Source of the DNA: a bacterium
Lineage (GTDB): Bacteria > SZUA-79 > Acidulodesulfobacterales > Acidulodesulfobacteraceae
DNA length: 64,000 nt
Assembly: GCA_021794255.1 (NCBI GenBank)
Contig: JAJYRF010000019.1
Span: forward strand, 7,162-71,161
Reading direction: 5' to 3'
The notes under the pieces were generated by a model. The model saw nothing but the letters and a program-made list of their open reading frames with translations, did not search any database and was not told the origin of the DNA. A program made the translations under genes and the position numbers. Shown piece by piece: positions 1 through 8,225 of the stretch. How positions within the stretch are numbered: the stretch's first letter is position 1; the number at the start of each line of letters is the position of its first letter.

Positions 1-224
1 TTTATTATTTCTTCTATTACTGCGATAGCAATATCTTTTTTTGATTTAAAATAATAATAGATACAACCCTTTGTTGCATTAATATTATCTATAATATCCT
101 GTATACCTGTACCTTCATAGCCTTTTTCAAGCATTAAGACATAGGCTGTATCTATTATTTCTATTCTTTTGTAATCTTTATTTTTAACTGCCATTTTTAG
201 TGAATTCTTAGTCAATATTGACAT
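1..224 (-). CDS. TetR/AcrR family transcriptional regulator, N-terminal part (cut by window edge)
   Basis: Only the N-terminal DNA-binding part is present; the gene runs off the left edge. The reading frame encodes a TetR-type helix-turn-helix: an RIEIIDTAYVLMLEKGYEGT-like first helix, then an IQDIID...ATKGCIYYYFKSK segment matching the family's recognition helix and the YYHF-like motif. The ligand-binding domain is outside the window, so the ligand is unknown. The start could be the ATG at 224 or the in-frame ATG at 194; neither has a clear Shine-Dalgarno site. It lies downstream of, and in the same direction as, the dsrE-like gene at 415-765, whose promoter carries a TetR-type palindrome. 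It may therefore be co-transcribed and autoregulated, which is an inference. Confidence 0.8.
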   Translation of the reverse strand, partial: MSILTKNSLKMAVKNKDYKRIEIIDTAYVLMLEKGYEGTGIQDIIDNINATKGCIYYYFKSKKDIAIAVIEEII

Positions 225-414
225 ACGATAATATAATAATATATTCAAATTACATATTTTTAAAGCTTTATTTAAAATTGTTATTTGAAATAAAATTTCG
301 TATTTGTTTTTAATACTATATTATTTGCTGAAAAGTGAAATATAAATTGTTGACTGATATGCAATATCTATATGTATAAAAATGTATAGAATGTATAGAT
401 ATATTACAGCATTG

Positions 415-765
415 TTAAAAAGTTAACGGCTGATAACCTTCGGACATAAATTGAGCTATAGCTTGACCTGCGTGAACCATTTCAACTTTTTTATCAATCA
501 AAACTTGACTTATCCCATAACCTTCGGCAACTGCAACACATGCCTGCGGCACTATATTGTTGTTTAAAACTTGCTCATAAGCTTCTATGATTTCTTTATC
601 TTCTGTTTTAGCAATAAAATCTTCTCCCGGTCCAAAAAAAATCAATTTAACATCTTCAAACGCTCCGCTGTTTTTCGTTCTCCACGCAACATTAAGACCA
701 AGTTTAACTTTGACAGGATTATCGTTTCCAGATAAAATAATAATCAATGCTTTTGCTTTCGACAT
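415..765 (-). CDS. DsrE/DsrF-like family protein (sulfur relay)
   Basis: A 116-residue single-domain protein of the DsrE/DsrF-like fold. It opens with a beta-strand (KALIIILSG), has LGLNVAW and a LIFFGPGED strand-turn, and carries one cysteine, C76, in an IVPQACVAVAEG context. This is where family members carry the sulfur-accepting cysteine. Such proteins are soluble cytoplasmic sulfur carriers or small sulfur-relay subunits, but many members have no proven substrate. ATG start with an AAGGAG-like site just upstream (776-770). A strong sigma70-type promoter and TetR-like operator lie about 150 bp upstream. A second DsrE-like gene, only distantly similar, is at 30997-31374. No dsrAB or hdr genes are in this window. 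Confidence 0.75.
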   Translation of the reverse strand: MSKAKALIIILSGNDNPVKVKLGLNVAWRTKNSGAFEDVKLIFFGPGEDFIAKTEDKEIIEAYEQVLNNNIVPQACVAVAEGYGISQVLIDKKVEMVHAGQAIAQFMSEGYQPLTF

Positions 766-901
766 AGCAGTATCTCCTTTTTAATTTAATTAATTTAAAT
801 AGCTGAGTTAAAATTTTTGTTTTTATTTATTTAAAAATTCATATTGAAAAATATTATATATTTAATAAATAATCTAAATTTTTTATATTTATTGGTTATA
901 A

Positions 902-919
902 ATACCGACCAGTTTGTAT
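902..919. promoter_or_regulatory. TetR-type operator palindrome overlapping the -10 box
   Basis: ATACCGAC-CA-GTTTGTAT is an 18-bp imperfect palindrome, with 6 of 8 positions of each arm matching. It resembles the ACCGACC-type operators of many TetR/AcrR regulators. It overlaps the -10 box and predicted start of the dsrE-like gene, the usual place for a repressor to act. The partial TetR gene at 1-224 is the natural candidate ligand. Confidence 0.5.
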
Positions 920-946
920 TTTACAATATATATAAAAAAATGTCAA
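918..946 (-). promoter_or_regulatory. sigma70-type promoter for the dsrE-like gene
   Basis: Read on the minus strand, a perfect TTGACA -35 box (946-941) is followed after exactly 17 bases by TAAAAT as -10 (923-918). Transcription would start near 911, giving a leader of about 145 bases before the ATG at 765. Seen directly; activity is inferred. Confidence 0.6.
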
Positions 947-1102
947 CAAATAAAATTAACTTTAATTTTTTGCATAATAAAATAATTATTTATAGCATAT
1001 ATTAATTTAATAATTATATATATAAAATAATTAACATTACTTCTTTAATTAATTTATAGTTTTTATTTATAATAATAAAATATTATATTTCATCATTAAT
1101 AG

Positions 1103-1804
1103 CTATTTGCTGACCCAGGTATTACCTTTAATTTTAAATCTCCACGGCAAGAAAACATGTTCTTCTGCATAGTCAATGCCTATTCTTGTCGTTTCTATTA
1201 TATCTTTATTAGAAATATTTACACTTCTGTCTTCCAGCCATATTTCAAGTTTATTTTTATATTCATTCTCGCATATCGCAATACCGTTATGCCTTAAATC
1301 AATTCCTAATGCTATTGTTAAAAGACCAGGTCCTGAAGTAATCCTATTTAATATCGCGTTAACGCTACCTATTTTATGGATCGGAAAATCATTTTTAAAA
1401 AAAACATCATTCTTATTTTTATTTTTTAATTTTAATCTCCTCATTTTTCTTTGCATCATTATATCAATGCCGATTTCTGGCTCTATAGCTCTTATTAGAA
1501 CGGCGTTTGCCGTATTTTCTTTACCTGTTATGACATTAAACAAATAATACATTCCGTAACAAAAATAAACATAAGCATTTCCGCCTTCTTTGTATAAATT
1601 TTCATTTCTTTTGGTTCTGCGATTATTGTAACCATGAGATGCTTTATCTTCAGCTCCGAGATACGCTTCAACTTCAACTATTTTTCCGCCTGCTATACCT
1701 TCTCCGTCAATATCCGTCAATAAATATTTCCCTAATAATTCTTTAGCTACTTGCAATGTATCTTCTCTGCTTAAAAATGATTTTTGAAGTTTTGGGTATT
1801 CCAT
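1103..1804 (-). CDS. mpg: 3-methyladenine DNA glycosylase (AAG/MPG family)
   Basis: A 233-residue alkyladenine glycosylase, a base-excision enzyme that removes alkylated or deaminated purines. The family pattern is complete: a LLGKYLL segment near residue 25, GGKIVEVEAYLG with the catalytic glutamate near residue 46, ASHGYNNRRTKRN, and the YFCYGMYYLFNV core with the intercalating tyrosine. ITSGPGLLTIALGI follows, then a C-terminal TTRIGIDYAEE...PWRF. A lysine/asparagine-rich loop (about residues 125-135) is longer than usual. ATG start; there is no Shine-Dalgarno site because an 8-bp tandem repeat abuts the start codon, so translation may be weak or repeat-dependent. It stands alone, without other repair genes beside it. 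Confidence 0.92.
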   Translation of the reverse strand: MEYPKLQKSFLSREDTLQVAKELLGKYLLTDIDGEGIAGGKIVEVEAYLGAEDKASHGYNNRRTKRNENLYKEGGNAYVYFCYGMYYLFNVITGKENTANAVLIRAIEPEIGIDIMMQRKMRRLKLKNKNKNDVFFKNDFPIHKIGSVNAILNRITSGPGLLTIALGIDLRHNGIAICENEYKNKLEIWLEDRSVNISNKDIIETTRIGIDYAEEHVFLPWRFKIKGNTWVSK

Positions 1805-1805
1805 A

Positions 1806-1883
1806 GTTTAAAAGTTTAAAAGTTTAAAAGTTTAAAATATTAAAATATTAAAATATTAAAATATTAAAATATTAAAATATTAA
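1806..1883. repeat. two adjoining 8-bp tandem repeats abutting the mpg start codon
   Basis: Four perfect copies of GTTTAAAA (1806-1837) run directly into five full and one partial copy of TATTAAAA (1838-1883). The array starts two bases upstream of the mpg ATG, occupying the place where the ribosome-binding site and promoter should be. Copy number could vary by slippage. Confidence 0.9.
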
Positions 1884-2002
1884 TAAAAAATTTATAAAAT
1901 AGCCGGCTATATTATATATAGATATATTAGCGCATATTTTATAATAATTAACCGCGCCGCCTATATTCAGATATCCCTATTTATTAAATAATATAATGTT
2001 AA

Positions 2003-3160
2003 TTAAAAAGAATCTTTTAATAATTCAAACGCCTCTTTTTCGCCTATTGCGACCGGATTGTTCAAAACTGCAAAATTCATAGTCGTAAAAGCTTCTTTCT
2101 CAATTTTTTCTAATTTATCTTCGCTGACTCCTAAGTCTTTAAGTTTTATATTTAAATTGACATCCGAAAGCATTTTTTTAACGGTTTCTATTAATTCGTA
2201 AGCCATATCTTCTTCAGTTTTATTTCCTTTAATTTTTCCAAATATATTGGCGACTTTAGCATATTTTTCTCTGCAAGTTTTATCTTTAATATTTAGTTTC
2301 ATAGATTCAATAATCAAAACCGCTAATCCTGCTCCATGAGCAATGTTTGGAAAATTACCCGACATGGGATGTTCAAGCGCATGTATTATGCCGACGCCTG
2401 CAGAATCAATCGCCAATCCTGCTAACGCTGAAGCCATTGCCATATCTGACCTTGCCTTAATATTTTCAGGTTCATTGTAGGCTACAATAAAGCTTTCTCT
2501 TAGCAAAGCAAATGTCTTTTCACAATAACTGTCAGCGATTGGATTGCTTGTTTTTCCCGTATATGCTTCTAAAACATGAACAAAAACATCAAAGCCTGTC
2601 GTTGCTGTAACATATTGAGGCATTGATTTCATAATAACGGGGTCGATAATAGCTTCCTTAGGATACATACATTCATATCCAAACCCCGGTTTCTCGCCTG
2701 TTTTAGTATTTGTCATAACTGAAAATCTATTAACTTCTGATCCTGTACCTGATGTAGAAACGATAGTTATAACTGGCAAAGCATCTTTCGGCTCAACTTT
2801 TAGATAATCCCAGACAGGTATATTGTCTTTTGCCGCAACGGCAATAGCCTTAGCTGAATCAAGAGGGCTTCCTCCTCCAAGACCAATTATTAAATCAATA
2901 TTTTTTTCTTTAGCAAGTTTTGCCGCTGTATCAATTTCATCTATTGTCGGATTTGGCGTAATATCGGAAAATATGATAGAATTTACGCCTTCTTTTTCTA
3001 AAATATCAATCAGTTTGCTAATCACGCCGGATTTTTGCATTGATGATTTTCCCGTTACAATTAATGCATGCGTGCCATATTTTTTTGCAATTTTACCTGC
3101 ATCCTGCAATGAATCTGTCCCAAAATGAATTTTTACAGGATTAAAAAAATTAAAAGACAT
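2003..3160 (-). CDS. iron-containing alcohol dehydrogenase
   Basis: A 385-residue group III (iron-dependent) alcohol dehydrogenase, a cytoplasmic NAD(P)H-linked enzyme interconverting aldehydes or ketones and alcohols. Seen: an N-terminal FFNPVKIHFG strand, the nucleotide-binding GLGGGSPLDSAKA signature near residue 95, and metal ligands in GFDVFVHVLEAYTG (Asp and His near residue 195), ALEHPMSGNF and NIAHGAG (two His near 265-280). It resembles the butanol-dehydrogenase-like branch, but substrate cannot be read from sequence. ATG start with a good AAGGAG site 8 bases upstream. Upstream on the same strand is TATAAT within a duplicated TATAGTACTTA element (about 3172-3195), a likely promoter. 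Divergent from the H+-ATPase across about 600 bases. Confidence 0.9.
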   Translation of the reverse strand: MSFNFFNPVKIHFGTDSLQDAGKIAKKYGTHALIVTGKSSMQKSGVISKLIDILEKEGVNSIIFSDITPNPTIDEIDTAAKLAKEKNIDLIIGLGGGSPLDSAKAIAVAAKDNIPVWDYLKVEPKDALPVITIVSTSGTGSEVNRFSVMTNTKTGEKPGFGYECMYPKEAIIDPVIMKSMPQYVTATTGFDVFVHVLEAYTGKTSNPIADSYCEKTFALLRESFIVAYNEPENIKARSDMAMASALAGLAIDSAGVGIIHALEHPMSGNFPNIAHGAGLAVLIIESMKLNIKDKTCREKYAKVANIFGKIKGNKTEEDMAYELIETVKKMLSDVNLNIKLKDLGVSEDKLEKIEKEAFTTMNFAVLNNPVAIGEKEAFELLKDSF

Positions 3161-3340
3161 AAAATTATCTCCTTATAGTACTTATTATAGTACTTAATTG
3201 AATATATTTATTTTTAAATTTAAATTGATGTAAAAAAATAAAATTGAACAATCAATATGATGCTATTTGAAATATTTGAAATTATTTAGTATCTCTTTAT
3301 TTTTATTGTATCATTTTAATATTATTTCTTCAAATAATAC

Positions 3341-3410
3341 TATCTTAATCCTGCAATAGAAATTTTTAACATTATAAAGTTTGAATAGTTTTTAATGCAG
3401 GATTAAGGTA
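3341..3410. repeat. 15-bp inverted repeat in the divergent intergenic region
   Basis: TATCTTAATCCTGCA (3341-3355) is mirrored by TGCAGGATTAAGGTA (3396-3410), 14 of 15 positions pairing with a G-T wobble, around a 40-base AT-rich spacer. It is one of the few GC-containing elements here. It could be a two-site operator shared by the divergent dehydrogenase and ATPase genes, or ends of a small decayed element. Confidence 0.7.
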
Positions 3411-3573
3411 CTAATTTTAGAAGGATAAAAAGACTAATTTGTGATATAATTTTATAAAAAAATCAAATATTACATCTTTTAATCATTTGATTATTACGAT
3501 TGTTGATTATTATCTTAACTATCTTTAATAAATAAATAATAAATAAATTTAATCAAATAAACATTTTTTTATC

Positions 3574-3693
3574 GCGAAAAACTATTGTTTTAAATATATT
3601 AACATAAGCATATTTAGCTTCTGCATATGGAAACCTGTCATAAATATGCGAAAACTTATTGTTTTAAACTTATTTATCTATAATAAATAAGTT
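3574..3693. promoter_or_regulatory. repeat- and hairpin-rich leader upstream of the H+-ATPase gene
   Basis: A 21-base sequence GCGAAAAACTATTGTTTTAAA (3574-3594) recurs with two differences at 3648-3668. A 9-bp inverted pair, GCATATTTA/TAAATATGC, lies at 3608-3616 and 3641-3649. A perfect 10-bp hairpin, AACTTATTTA/TAAATAAGTT with a 7-base loop, lies at 3667-3693. An extended -10-like TGTGATATAAT sits further up near 3430-3441. Together these look like a regulatory region for the ATPase. The rest of 3161-3763 is plain AT-rich sequence. Confidence 0.4.
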
Positions 3694-3763
3694 ATATGGC
3701 AGTTAAGTAAGTTATTAATCAAATAATATAATAATTTAATAATTATTTTTGTAAGGTGCATAA

Positions 3764-6136
3764 ATGAATGATACTAATAAAGAAATTGATGCTGATATTA
3801 AAATATCCCCTCATCTTTTAAATGGCGATATTAAAGGGTTAACTTCCGAGGAAGCTGAAAAATTAATAAAACAGTATGGATTAAATGCAATTAAAGAACA
3901 AAAAAAAAGTTCTTTAATTATTTTTCTTTCGAAATTCTGGGGTCCTGTTTCCTGGATGCTGGAATTTACCTTTATTATTGAATTAATTCTTGAGAAATAC
4001 GCTGAAGCTTATATTATTATCGGTTTAATTTTATTTAATGCAATTATTGCTTTTACCCAGGAGCACAAAGCAAATGAAGCTCTTGAATTATTAAAGCAGC
4101 AGCTTAAAATCATTACTCGAGTTTTAAGGGACGAAAAATGGATAAAATTGTCTGCCGAAGAATTAGTCCCCGGAGATACTATTCATATAAGAATGGGTGA
4201 TTTAGTACCTGCAGACACTGAAATTATATCGGGCGATGTGATGGTTGACCAATCGTCTTTAACAGGTGAATCCCAGCCTGTTGACCGAAACCCCGGCGGA
4301 ACTGTTTATTCCGGTTCGGTAATTAAAAGAGGAGAAGCAACTTGTAAGGTTATTGCCACAGGCGCTTCAAGTTATTTCGGCAAAACTGCAGAGTTAATTA
4401 AATCTGCTAAAACTAAAGGACATTTAGAAGAACTTATAATGAAAATAGTAAAATATTTTATTATGATTGACGGCATTTTAGTAGGAGCAATTTTAATTTA
4501 TGCCTTTATACACAAATTAAATTTTGGCGAAATTTTGCCTTTTGCTTTAATTTTGCTTGTAGCGTCTATTCCCGTTGCCCTTCCTGTTACATTTACTTTA
4601 GCCACGGCTCTTGCATCATTAGAACTATCCAAAAAAGGTATTCTTGTAACTCATCTTTCTGCTATTGAAGATATTGCTTCAATGGAAGAATTATGCAGCG
4701 ATAAAACAGGAACTTTGACAACTAACATTATTTCGCTTTCCGCATTTAAATCTTTTAAACCTTTTAGCGATAATGAACTTTTTTTATATGCAAGACTTGC
4801 CTCTGACGAATCTTCCCAAGATCCTATTGATATATCTATAATTTCTTTCATAGAAAATAATAAAATTAATATTACGGAAATTGGCAATAAATTAAAATTT
4901 ATTCCTTTTGACCCTCAAACAAAGAGGTCTGAATCTATTATTGAAAAATTTAACGATAAGCAAAAAATCAGGATCGCAAAAGGTTCGCCTATAGTCATAT
5001 CGCAAATCACTTACGATTCTGATTTAATTTCTAAAGAATCAACTAATTTTGAGGCAAAAGGTTTTCGTGTTCTAGCAGTCGCTATGGGAAATGAAAATGA
5101 TGAAAAATTAACTCTCGTCGGTCTTTTAGGTTTATCGGATCCGCCTCGCGAAGATTCAAAACAATTATTGCAAGAACTCAAAGATTTAGGCATTAGGGTT
5201 AGAATGGTTACAGGGGATACCGAATTAACGGCAAAAACAATTGCAGGCAAAATTGGATTGGGTCAGCATATATGCCAGCGTGAGTGCTTTAAAAACCCTG
5301 CAGACTGCGATGTTTTTGCCGGAGTATTTCCCGAAGATAAATTTCATCTTGTTCAAGGCTTACAAAAACTTAAAAGGATAACAGGAATGACGGGCGACGG
5401 AGTAAACGACTCTCCTGCACTAAAACAGGCAGAAGTGGGCATTGCAGTTTCAAATGCGACAGACGTTGCAAAAGCATCGGCAAGCTTAATTTTGACAAAA
5501 CCTGGGTTAGAAAATATTGTAGATGCCGTTAAAGACGGAAGAATGGTTTATCAGAGAATGCTGACGTATACTTTAAATAAAATTTCTAAAACATTTCAGG
5601 TTGCTTTTTTTCTCAGTCTTGGATTATTAATTTTTGGAGTGTTTGTAACGACCCCTACTCTTATTCTAATTTTAATCTTTGCTAACGATTTTGTCACTAT
5701 GTCACTATCTGAAGATAATGTCGTGTATTCAAATAAACCGGATAAATGGCATATCAAACTAATTGTATCTGCATCGTTAATTATTGCAGGCGCATGGCTT
5801 ATTTATTCATTCTTAGTTTATATTATAGGCGCTGATGTTTTAAATTTATCTCTGGCAAAGATTCAGACCTTAGTATTCCTTGCGTTAGTATTCAGCGGTC
5901 AGGCGACTGTATATCTTGTTAGAGAAAGAAGGCATTTTTATAAATCCCGCCCTGGAACTTATTTATTGCTTGCTACGATAGTTGATCTTATTGCTGTAAA
6001 TTTAATGGCATATTTTGGCATATTAATGACGCCTATTTCTTTAATTGATATGTTAACCTTATTAATCGGAACATTTATTTATATGGTTATATTGGATTTC
6101 ATAAAATTTCCATTAATGAAAAAATTAATCAGCTGA
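3764..6136 (+). CDS. plasma-membrane H+-exporting P-type ATPase (P3A)
   Basis: A 790-residue P-type ATPase of the P3A proton-pump type known from plants, fungi, archaea and some acid-tolerant bacteria. It couples ATP hydrolysis to proton export. Domains in order: cation-ATPase N-terminal domain (residues about 10-80); two membrane helices; actuator domain with TGES at 167-170; helices M3/M4 with PVALPVTF; phosphorylation site DKTGTL with Asp313; nucleotide-binding domain containing DPPR; hinge TGDGVND (543-549); and six C-terminal helices. It is shorter than fungal PMA1 and lacks a long C-terminal regulatory tail. ATG start with weak GTAAGGTG. It is convergent with the Fo genes, separated by a bidirectional terminator. 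Proton rather than Mg2+ or Ca2+ specificity is inferred from overall similarity. Confidence 0.88.
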   Translation: MNDTNKEIDADIKISPHLLNGDIKGLTSEEAEKLIKQYGLNAIKEQKKSSLIIFLSKFWGPVSWMLEFTFIIELILEKYAEAYIIIGLILFNAIIAFTQEHKANEALELLKQQLKIITRVLRDEKWIKLSAEELVPGDTIHIRMGDLVPADTEIISGDVMVDQSSLTGESQPVDRNPGGTVYSGSVIKRGEATCKVIATGASSYFGKTAELIKSAKTKGHLEELIMKIVKYFIMIDGILVGAILIYAFIHKLNFGEILPFALILLVASIPVALPVTFTLATALASLELSKKGILVTHLSAIEDIASMEELCSDKTGTLTTNIISLSAFKSFKPFSDNELFLYARLASDESSQDPIDISIISFIENNKINITEIGNKLKFIPFDPQTKRSESIIEKFNDKQKIRIAKGSPIVISQITYDSDLISKESTNFEAKGFRVLAVAMGNENDEKLTLVGLLGLSDPPREDSKQLLQELKDLGIRVRMVTGDTELTAKTIAGKIGLGQHICQRECFKNPADCDVFAGVFPEDKFHLVQGLQKLKRITGMTGDGVNDSPALKQAEVGIAVSNATDVAKASASLILTKPGLENIVDAVKDGRMVYQRMLTYTLNKISKTFQVAFFLSLGLLIFGVFVTTPTLILILIFANDFVTMSLSEDNVVYSNKPDKWHIKLIVSASLIIAGAWLIYSFLVYIIGADVLNLSLAKIQTLVFLALVFSGQATVYLVRERRHFYKSRPGTYLLLATIVDLIAVNLMAYFGILMTPISLIDMLTLLIGTFIYMVILDFIKFPLMKKLIS

Positions 6137-6173
6137 TTTAGAATTAATTTTAATAACTTTCTAAAATTAAATA

Positions 6174-6248
6174 AAAAATATTATACCATCATTATAATAG
6201 AATTAAGCTATCATACATAATAACGGTATAATATTTTTACTTCAAGTT
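6174..6248. terminator. bidirectional terminator between H+-ATPase and atpE
   Basis: A perfect 14-bp inverted repeat, AAAAATATTATACC (6174-6187) and GGTATAATATTTTT (6235-6248), flanks a 47-base loop between two convergent genes. A-runs at the 5' side and T-runs at the 3' side suit termination in both directions. Confidence 0.6.
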
Positions 6249-6280
6249 CATTTAATCTTATATATACGGTATATTAAAAT

Positions 6281-6679
6281 TTATTTTAAAATTATTGCTT
6301 TGAATGGATTTGCATAAAATAAAATAAATGTAATTAATAGCGCATACAATGCTAATGATTCCATAATTGCCATGCCTGTAATCATCCATACAACAAGTTT
6401 CTTTTCCATAGCGGGATTTCTACCCATAGATTCCAACGCGCCCCTGACGGCACTTCCCATGCCGACACCAGCACCGATAACACCTAATCCGATAGCTAAT
6501 CCGCCGCCAAGTGCTGAAAGTCCAAAGAACAAGCTCTTAGACATAATATCTGCATGCGAAGCAGCTATTGTATGTACTGTTCCAGCCATATTATTAGTTG
6601 CTGTATTTGCTGCAAAAACTTTAGCGCTTTCAAACAATATAATTGCGAAAGCTGCTAAAAAAGAAAAAAATTTAAACAT
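6281..6679 (-). CDS. atpE: ATP synthase Fo subunit c
   Basis: 132 residues; the proteolipid that forms the rotor ring of the Fo sector. Residues 1-23 form a probable cleavable signal (FFSFLAAFAIILFESAKVFA|AN), followed by a linker, an outer helix GGLAIGLGVIGAGVGMGSAVRG, the polar loop ESMGRNP, and a second helix ITGMAIMESLALYALLITF carrying the ion-binding glutamate. Where Na+-type subunits have Pro and Gln in the first helix (GPGVGQG), this protein has Ala and Met (GAGVGMG), which favours H+ coupling. It is longer than typical 70-90-residue subunits because of the signal extension. A good Shine-Dalgarno (GGAGGGG) precedes the ATG. It follows atpB; F1 genes are not in this window. Confidence 0.93.
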   Translation of the reverse strand: MFKFFSFLAAFAIILFESAKVFAANTATNNMAGTVHTIAASHADIMSKSLFFGLSALGGGLAIGLGVIGAGVGMGSAVRGALESMGRNPAMEKKLVVWMITGMAIMESLALYALLITFILFYANPFKAIILK

Positions 6680-6750
6680 TTCCCCTCCAATATAATATTA
6701 TTTTAAAAATTAATTTATTATCTTATCTATTAATTTTATTGTTATTGAAT

Positions 6751-7431
6751 TTAGAGCGCATTCTCTCCCTCTCCCATTTCTTCTGATTCAAGAGAAAGCG
6801 CAATATAAATGATAGCTAAAAGATAAAAAACGAAAGCTTGCATAAAATCGGTAAAAATTTGCATATACATCATTATAGCCGGAACAACCCAAGGAAGCAA
6901 AAACAATAAAACCGTTACCATAAATCCTTCTGCAAATATATTTGCAAATAGTCGCAATGCATGGGAAAAAGGTCTTGAAAGCGCGGACATAACTTCTATT
7001 ATTATCATTATCGGAGCCAATACTATTAACGGACCTAAAAATTTCTTTAAATATTTAACCTTATGTTTTTTTACCCCCATAAAATGAGATAAAACAAACA
7101 CAATCAAAGCTAATGCAGCGGTTGTATCAATTGTTTCCGTAGGAGACGTAAATCCCGGAATACTCCCTATCAAATTAGAGAATAATATAAAGATAGCAAA
7201 AGAAGCAATTAAAGGCAAATATATTGCGCCTTCGTCACCAATTATTTCTTTAAGAAAATATTCCGTCATTATTATAATAAGCTCGGCAAAACTTTGAACC
7301 GCACCCGGAACAACTTTTAAACTTTTTCCAATAATGAATGAAAGAGAAAGAACTATTATCATCGTAATAATAGTCATAGTCCAGTAAATCGGAATCCCGG
7401 GAATATTAATTAATATCGGCGCTTTTAGCAT
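6751..7431 (-). CDS. atpB: ATP synthase Fo subunit a
   Basis: 226 residues, five to six membrane helices. Subunit a forms the stator half-channels for protons. The diagnostic segment ALSRPFSHALRLFANIFAEG (near residue 150) carries the essential channel arginine in the ALRLFAN motif. A C-terminal QAFVFYLLAIIYIALSLE matches the last family helix with conserved Gln and Glu. It lies between the atpI/atpZ pair and atpE, in the usual I-B-E order. A 205-base AT-rich gap separates it from the upstream pair, so it may have its own promoter. Confidence 0.93.
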   Translation of the reverse strand: MLKAPILINIPGIPIYWTMTIITMIIVLSLSFIIGKSLKVVPGAVQSFAELIIIMTEYFLKEIIGDEGAIYLPLIASFAIFILFSNLIGSIPGFTSPTETIDTTAALALIVFVLSHFMGVKKHKVKYLKKFLGPLIVLAPIMIIIEVMSALSRPFSHALRLFANIFAEGFMVTVLLFLLPWVVPAIMMYMQIFTDFMQAFVFYLLAIIYIALSLESEEMGEGENAL

Positions 7432-7636
7432 ATATCAAAACCTCATAAATTTAATATAATTTAAAAATTTTAATAATGATTATACAATTAATGTTTTAAT
7501 TATAATAATAATTTATTTAATATATAAATTTAAATACTAAACGTTTATACGCAATTTAAACAAAAACTTTACAGTATCCTAAATATAAATTTAATAATAT
7601 AAAATTAATGCATATAATATATAATTATTAATATTA

Positions 7637-8068
7637 TTATTTCATTAATAAATCAGGCCAAAATATCCATGCCCATAAAATTGAAAAAGGCATAATTGTA
7701 AAACCGATAGAAACTCCGATAAAATTATAACTAATTAATTTATATGTTATTATAAAAAAAAAAGTAGTTAAGAGCAAGTTTTTTATTAAATTAAAAATTG
7801 CTAAAACAGGATTTAAATTTTTTATATGTTTAGAAATGTATAGACTCATATTAATATAAAAAGCAAAAGCAATTACAAAACCGATAGATATATTTAACGC
7901 AAAATTTATATTATTAAAAACGATTGCCGTAAATAAACCTGCTATAAAAAAAATAGCTAGACCGATTATAAAAGGAATATTAATAAGCGGTGATATATTT
8001 TGATAATTTTCATACTTTAGTATTAAGTTCTTTTTTAACTTGTTTATAAATTTCATAAATTCCCGCAC
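7637..8068 (-). CDS. ATP synthase-associated membrane protein, AtpI/AtpR-like
   Basis: 143 residues with four predicted membrane helices and no soluble domain: INIPFIIGLAIFFIAGLFTA, ISIGFVIAFAFYI, LLLTTFFFIITYKLI and VSIGFTIMPFSILWAWIFW. Size, topology and position between atpZ and atpB fit the ATP synthase I/AtpR family, which helps c-ring assembly. Sequence similarity alone is weak. The start is uncertain: the ATG at 8068 overlaps atpZ by 59 bases, and an in-frame ATG at 8056 is also possible. An overlap this long suggests translational coupling, or a later unrecognised start. Confidence 0.65.
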   Translation of the reverse strand: MREFMKFINKLKKNLILKYENYQNISPLINIPFIIGLAIFFIAGLFTAIVFNNINFALNISIGFVIAFAFYINMSLYISKHIKNLNPVLAIFNLIKNLLLTTFFFIITYKLISYNFIGVSIGFTIMPFSILWAWIFWPDLLMK

Positions 8069-8225
8069 TAAATCCTATTATTGTAAAAATAATCACAAAA
8101 AGATAAATATACCCCGTATATTTATCTAAATAATATCCTATAATAAATCCTATGATAGAAGCAATTATAACATTCAAACCAAGAGAACTCATTCTTGTTA
8201 TTTGTTTTATAAACTCTTTATCCAT
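8010..8225 (-). CDS. AtpZ/AtpI family protein (F1Fo assembly or accessory subunit)
   Basis: 71 residues with two membrane helices: GLNVIIASIIGFIIGYYLD, then YIYLFVIIFTIIGFSAGIYEIY. The G..IGYYLDKYTG turn between the helices and the charged C-terminal tail YKQVKKELN are typical of the AtpZ family (putative F0F1-ATPase subunit, sometimes called Ca2+/Mg2+ transporter). It is the first gene of the Fo cluster. ATG start at 8225 without a strong Shine-Dalgarno. Confidence 0.8.
   Translation of the reverse strand: MDKEFIKQITRMSSLGLNVIIASIIGFIIGYYLDKYTGYIYLFVIIFTIIGFSAGIYEIYKQVKKELNTKV

Larger units (their letters stand above)
766..1102. other. intergenic region upstream of the dsrE-like gene
   Basis: Between the dsrE-like gene and the 3' end of the glycosylase gene. 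It holds the promoter and operator listed separately. The remainder (about 950-1102) is low-complexity AT-rich sequence with no reading frame or hairpin I could support. Confidence 0.5.

Noticed and set aside
1176..1547. 123-codon plus-strand frame opposite mpg
   Set aside because: Hydrophobic shadow frame antisense to a well-conserved enzyme; same for the similar antisense frames over uvrA, groEL, eno and others.
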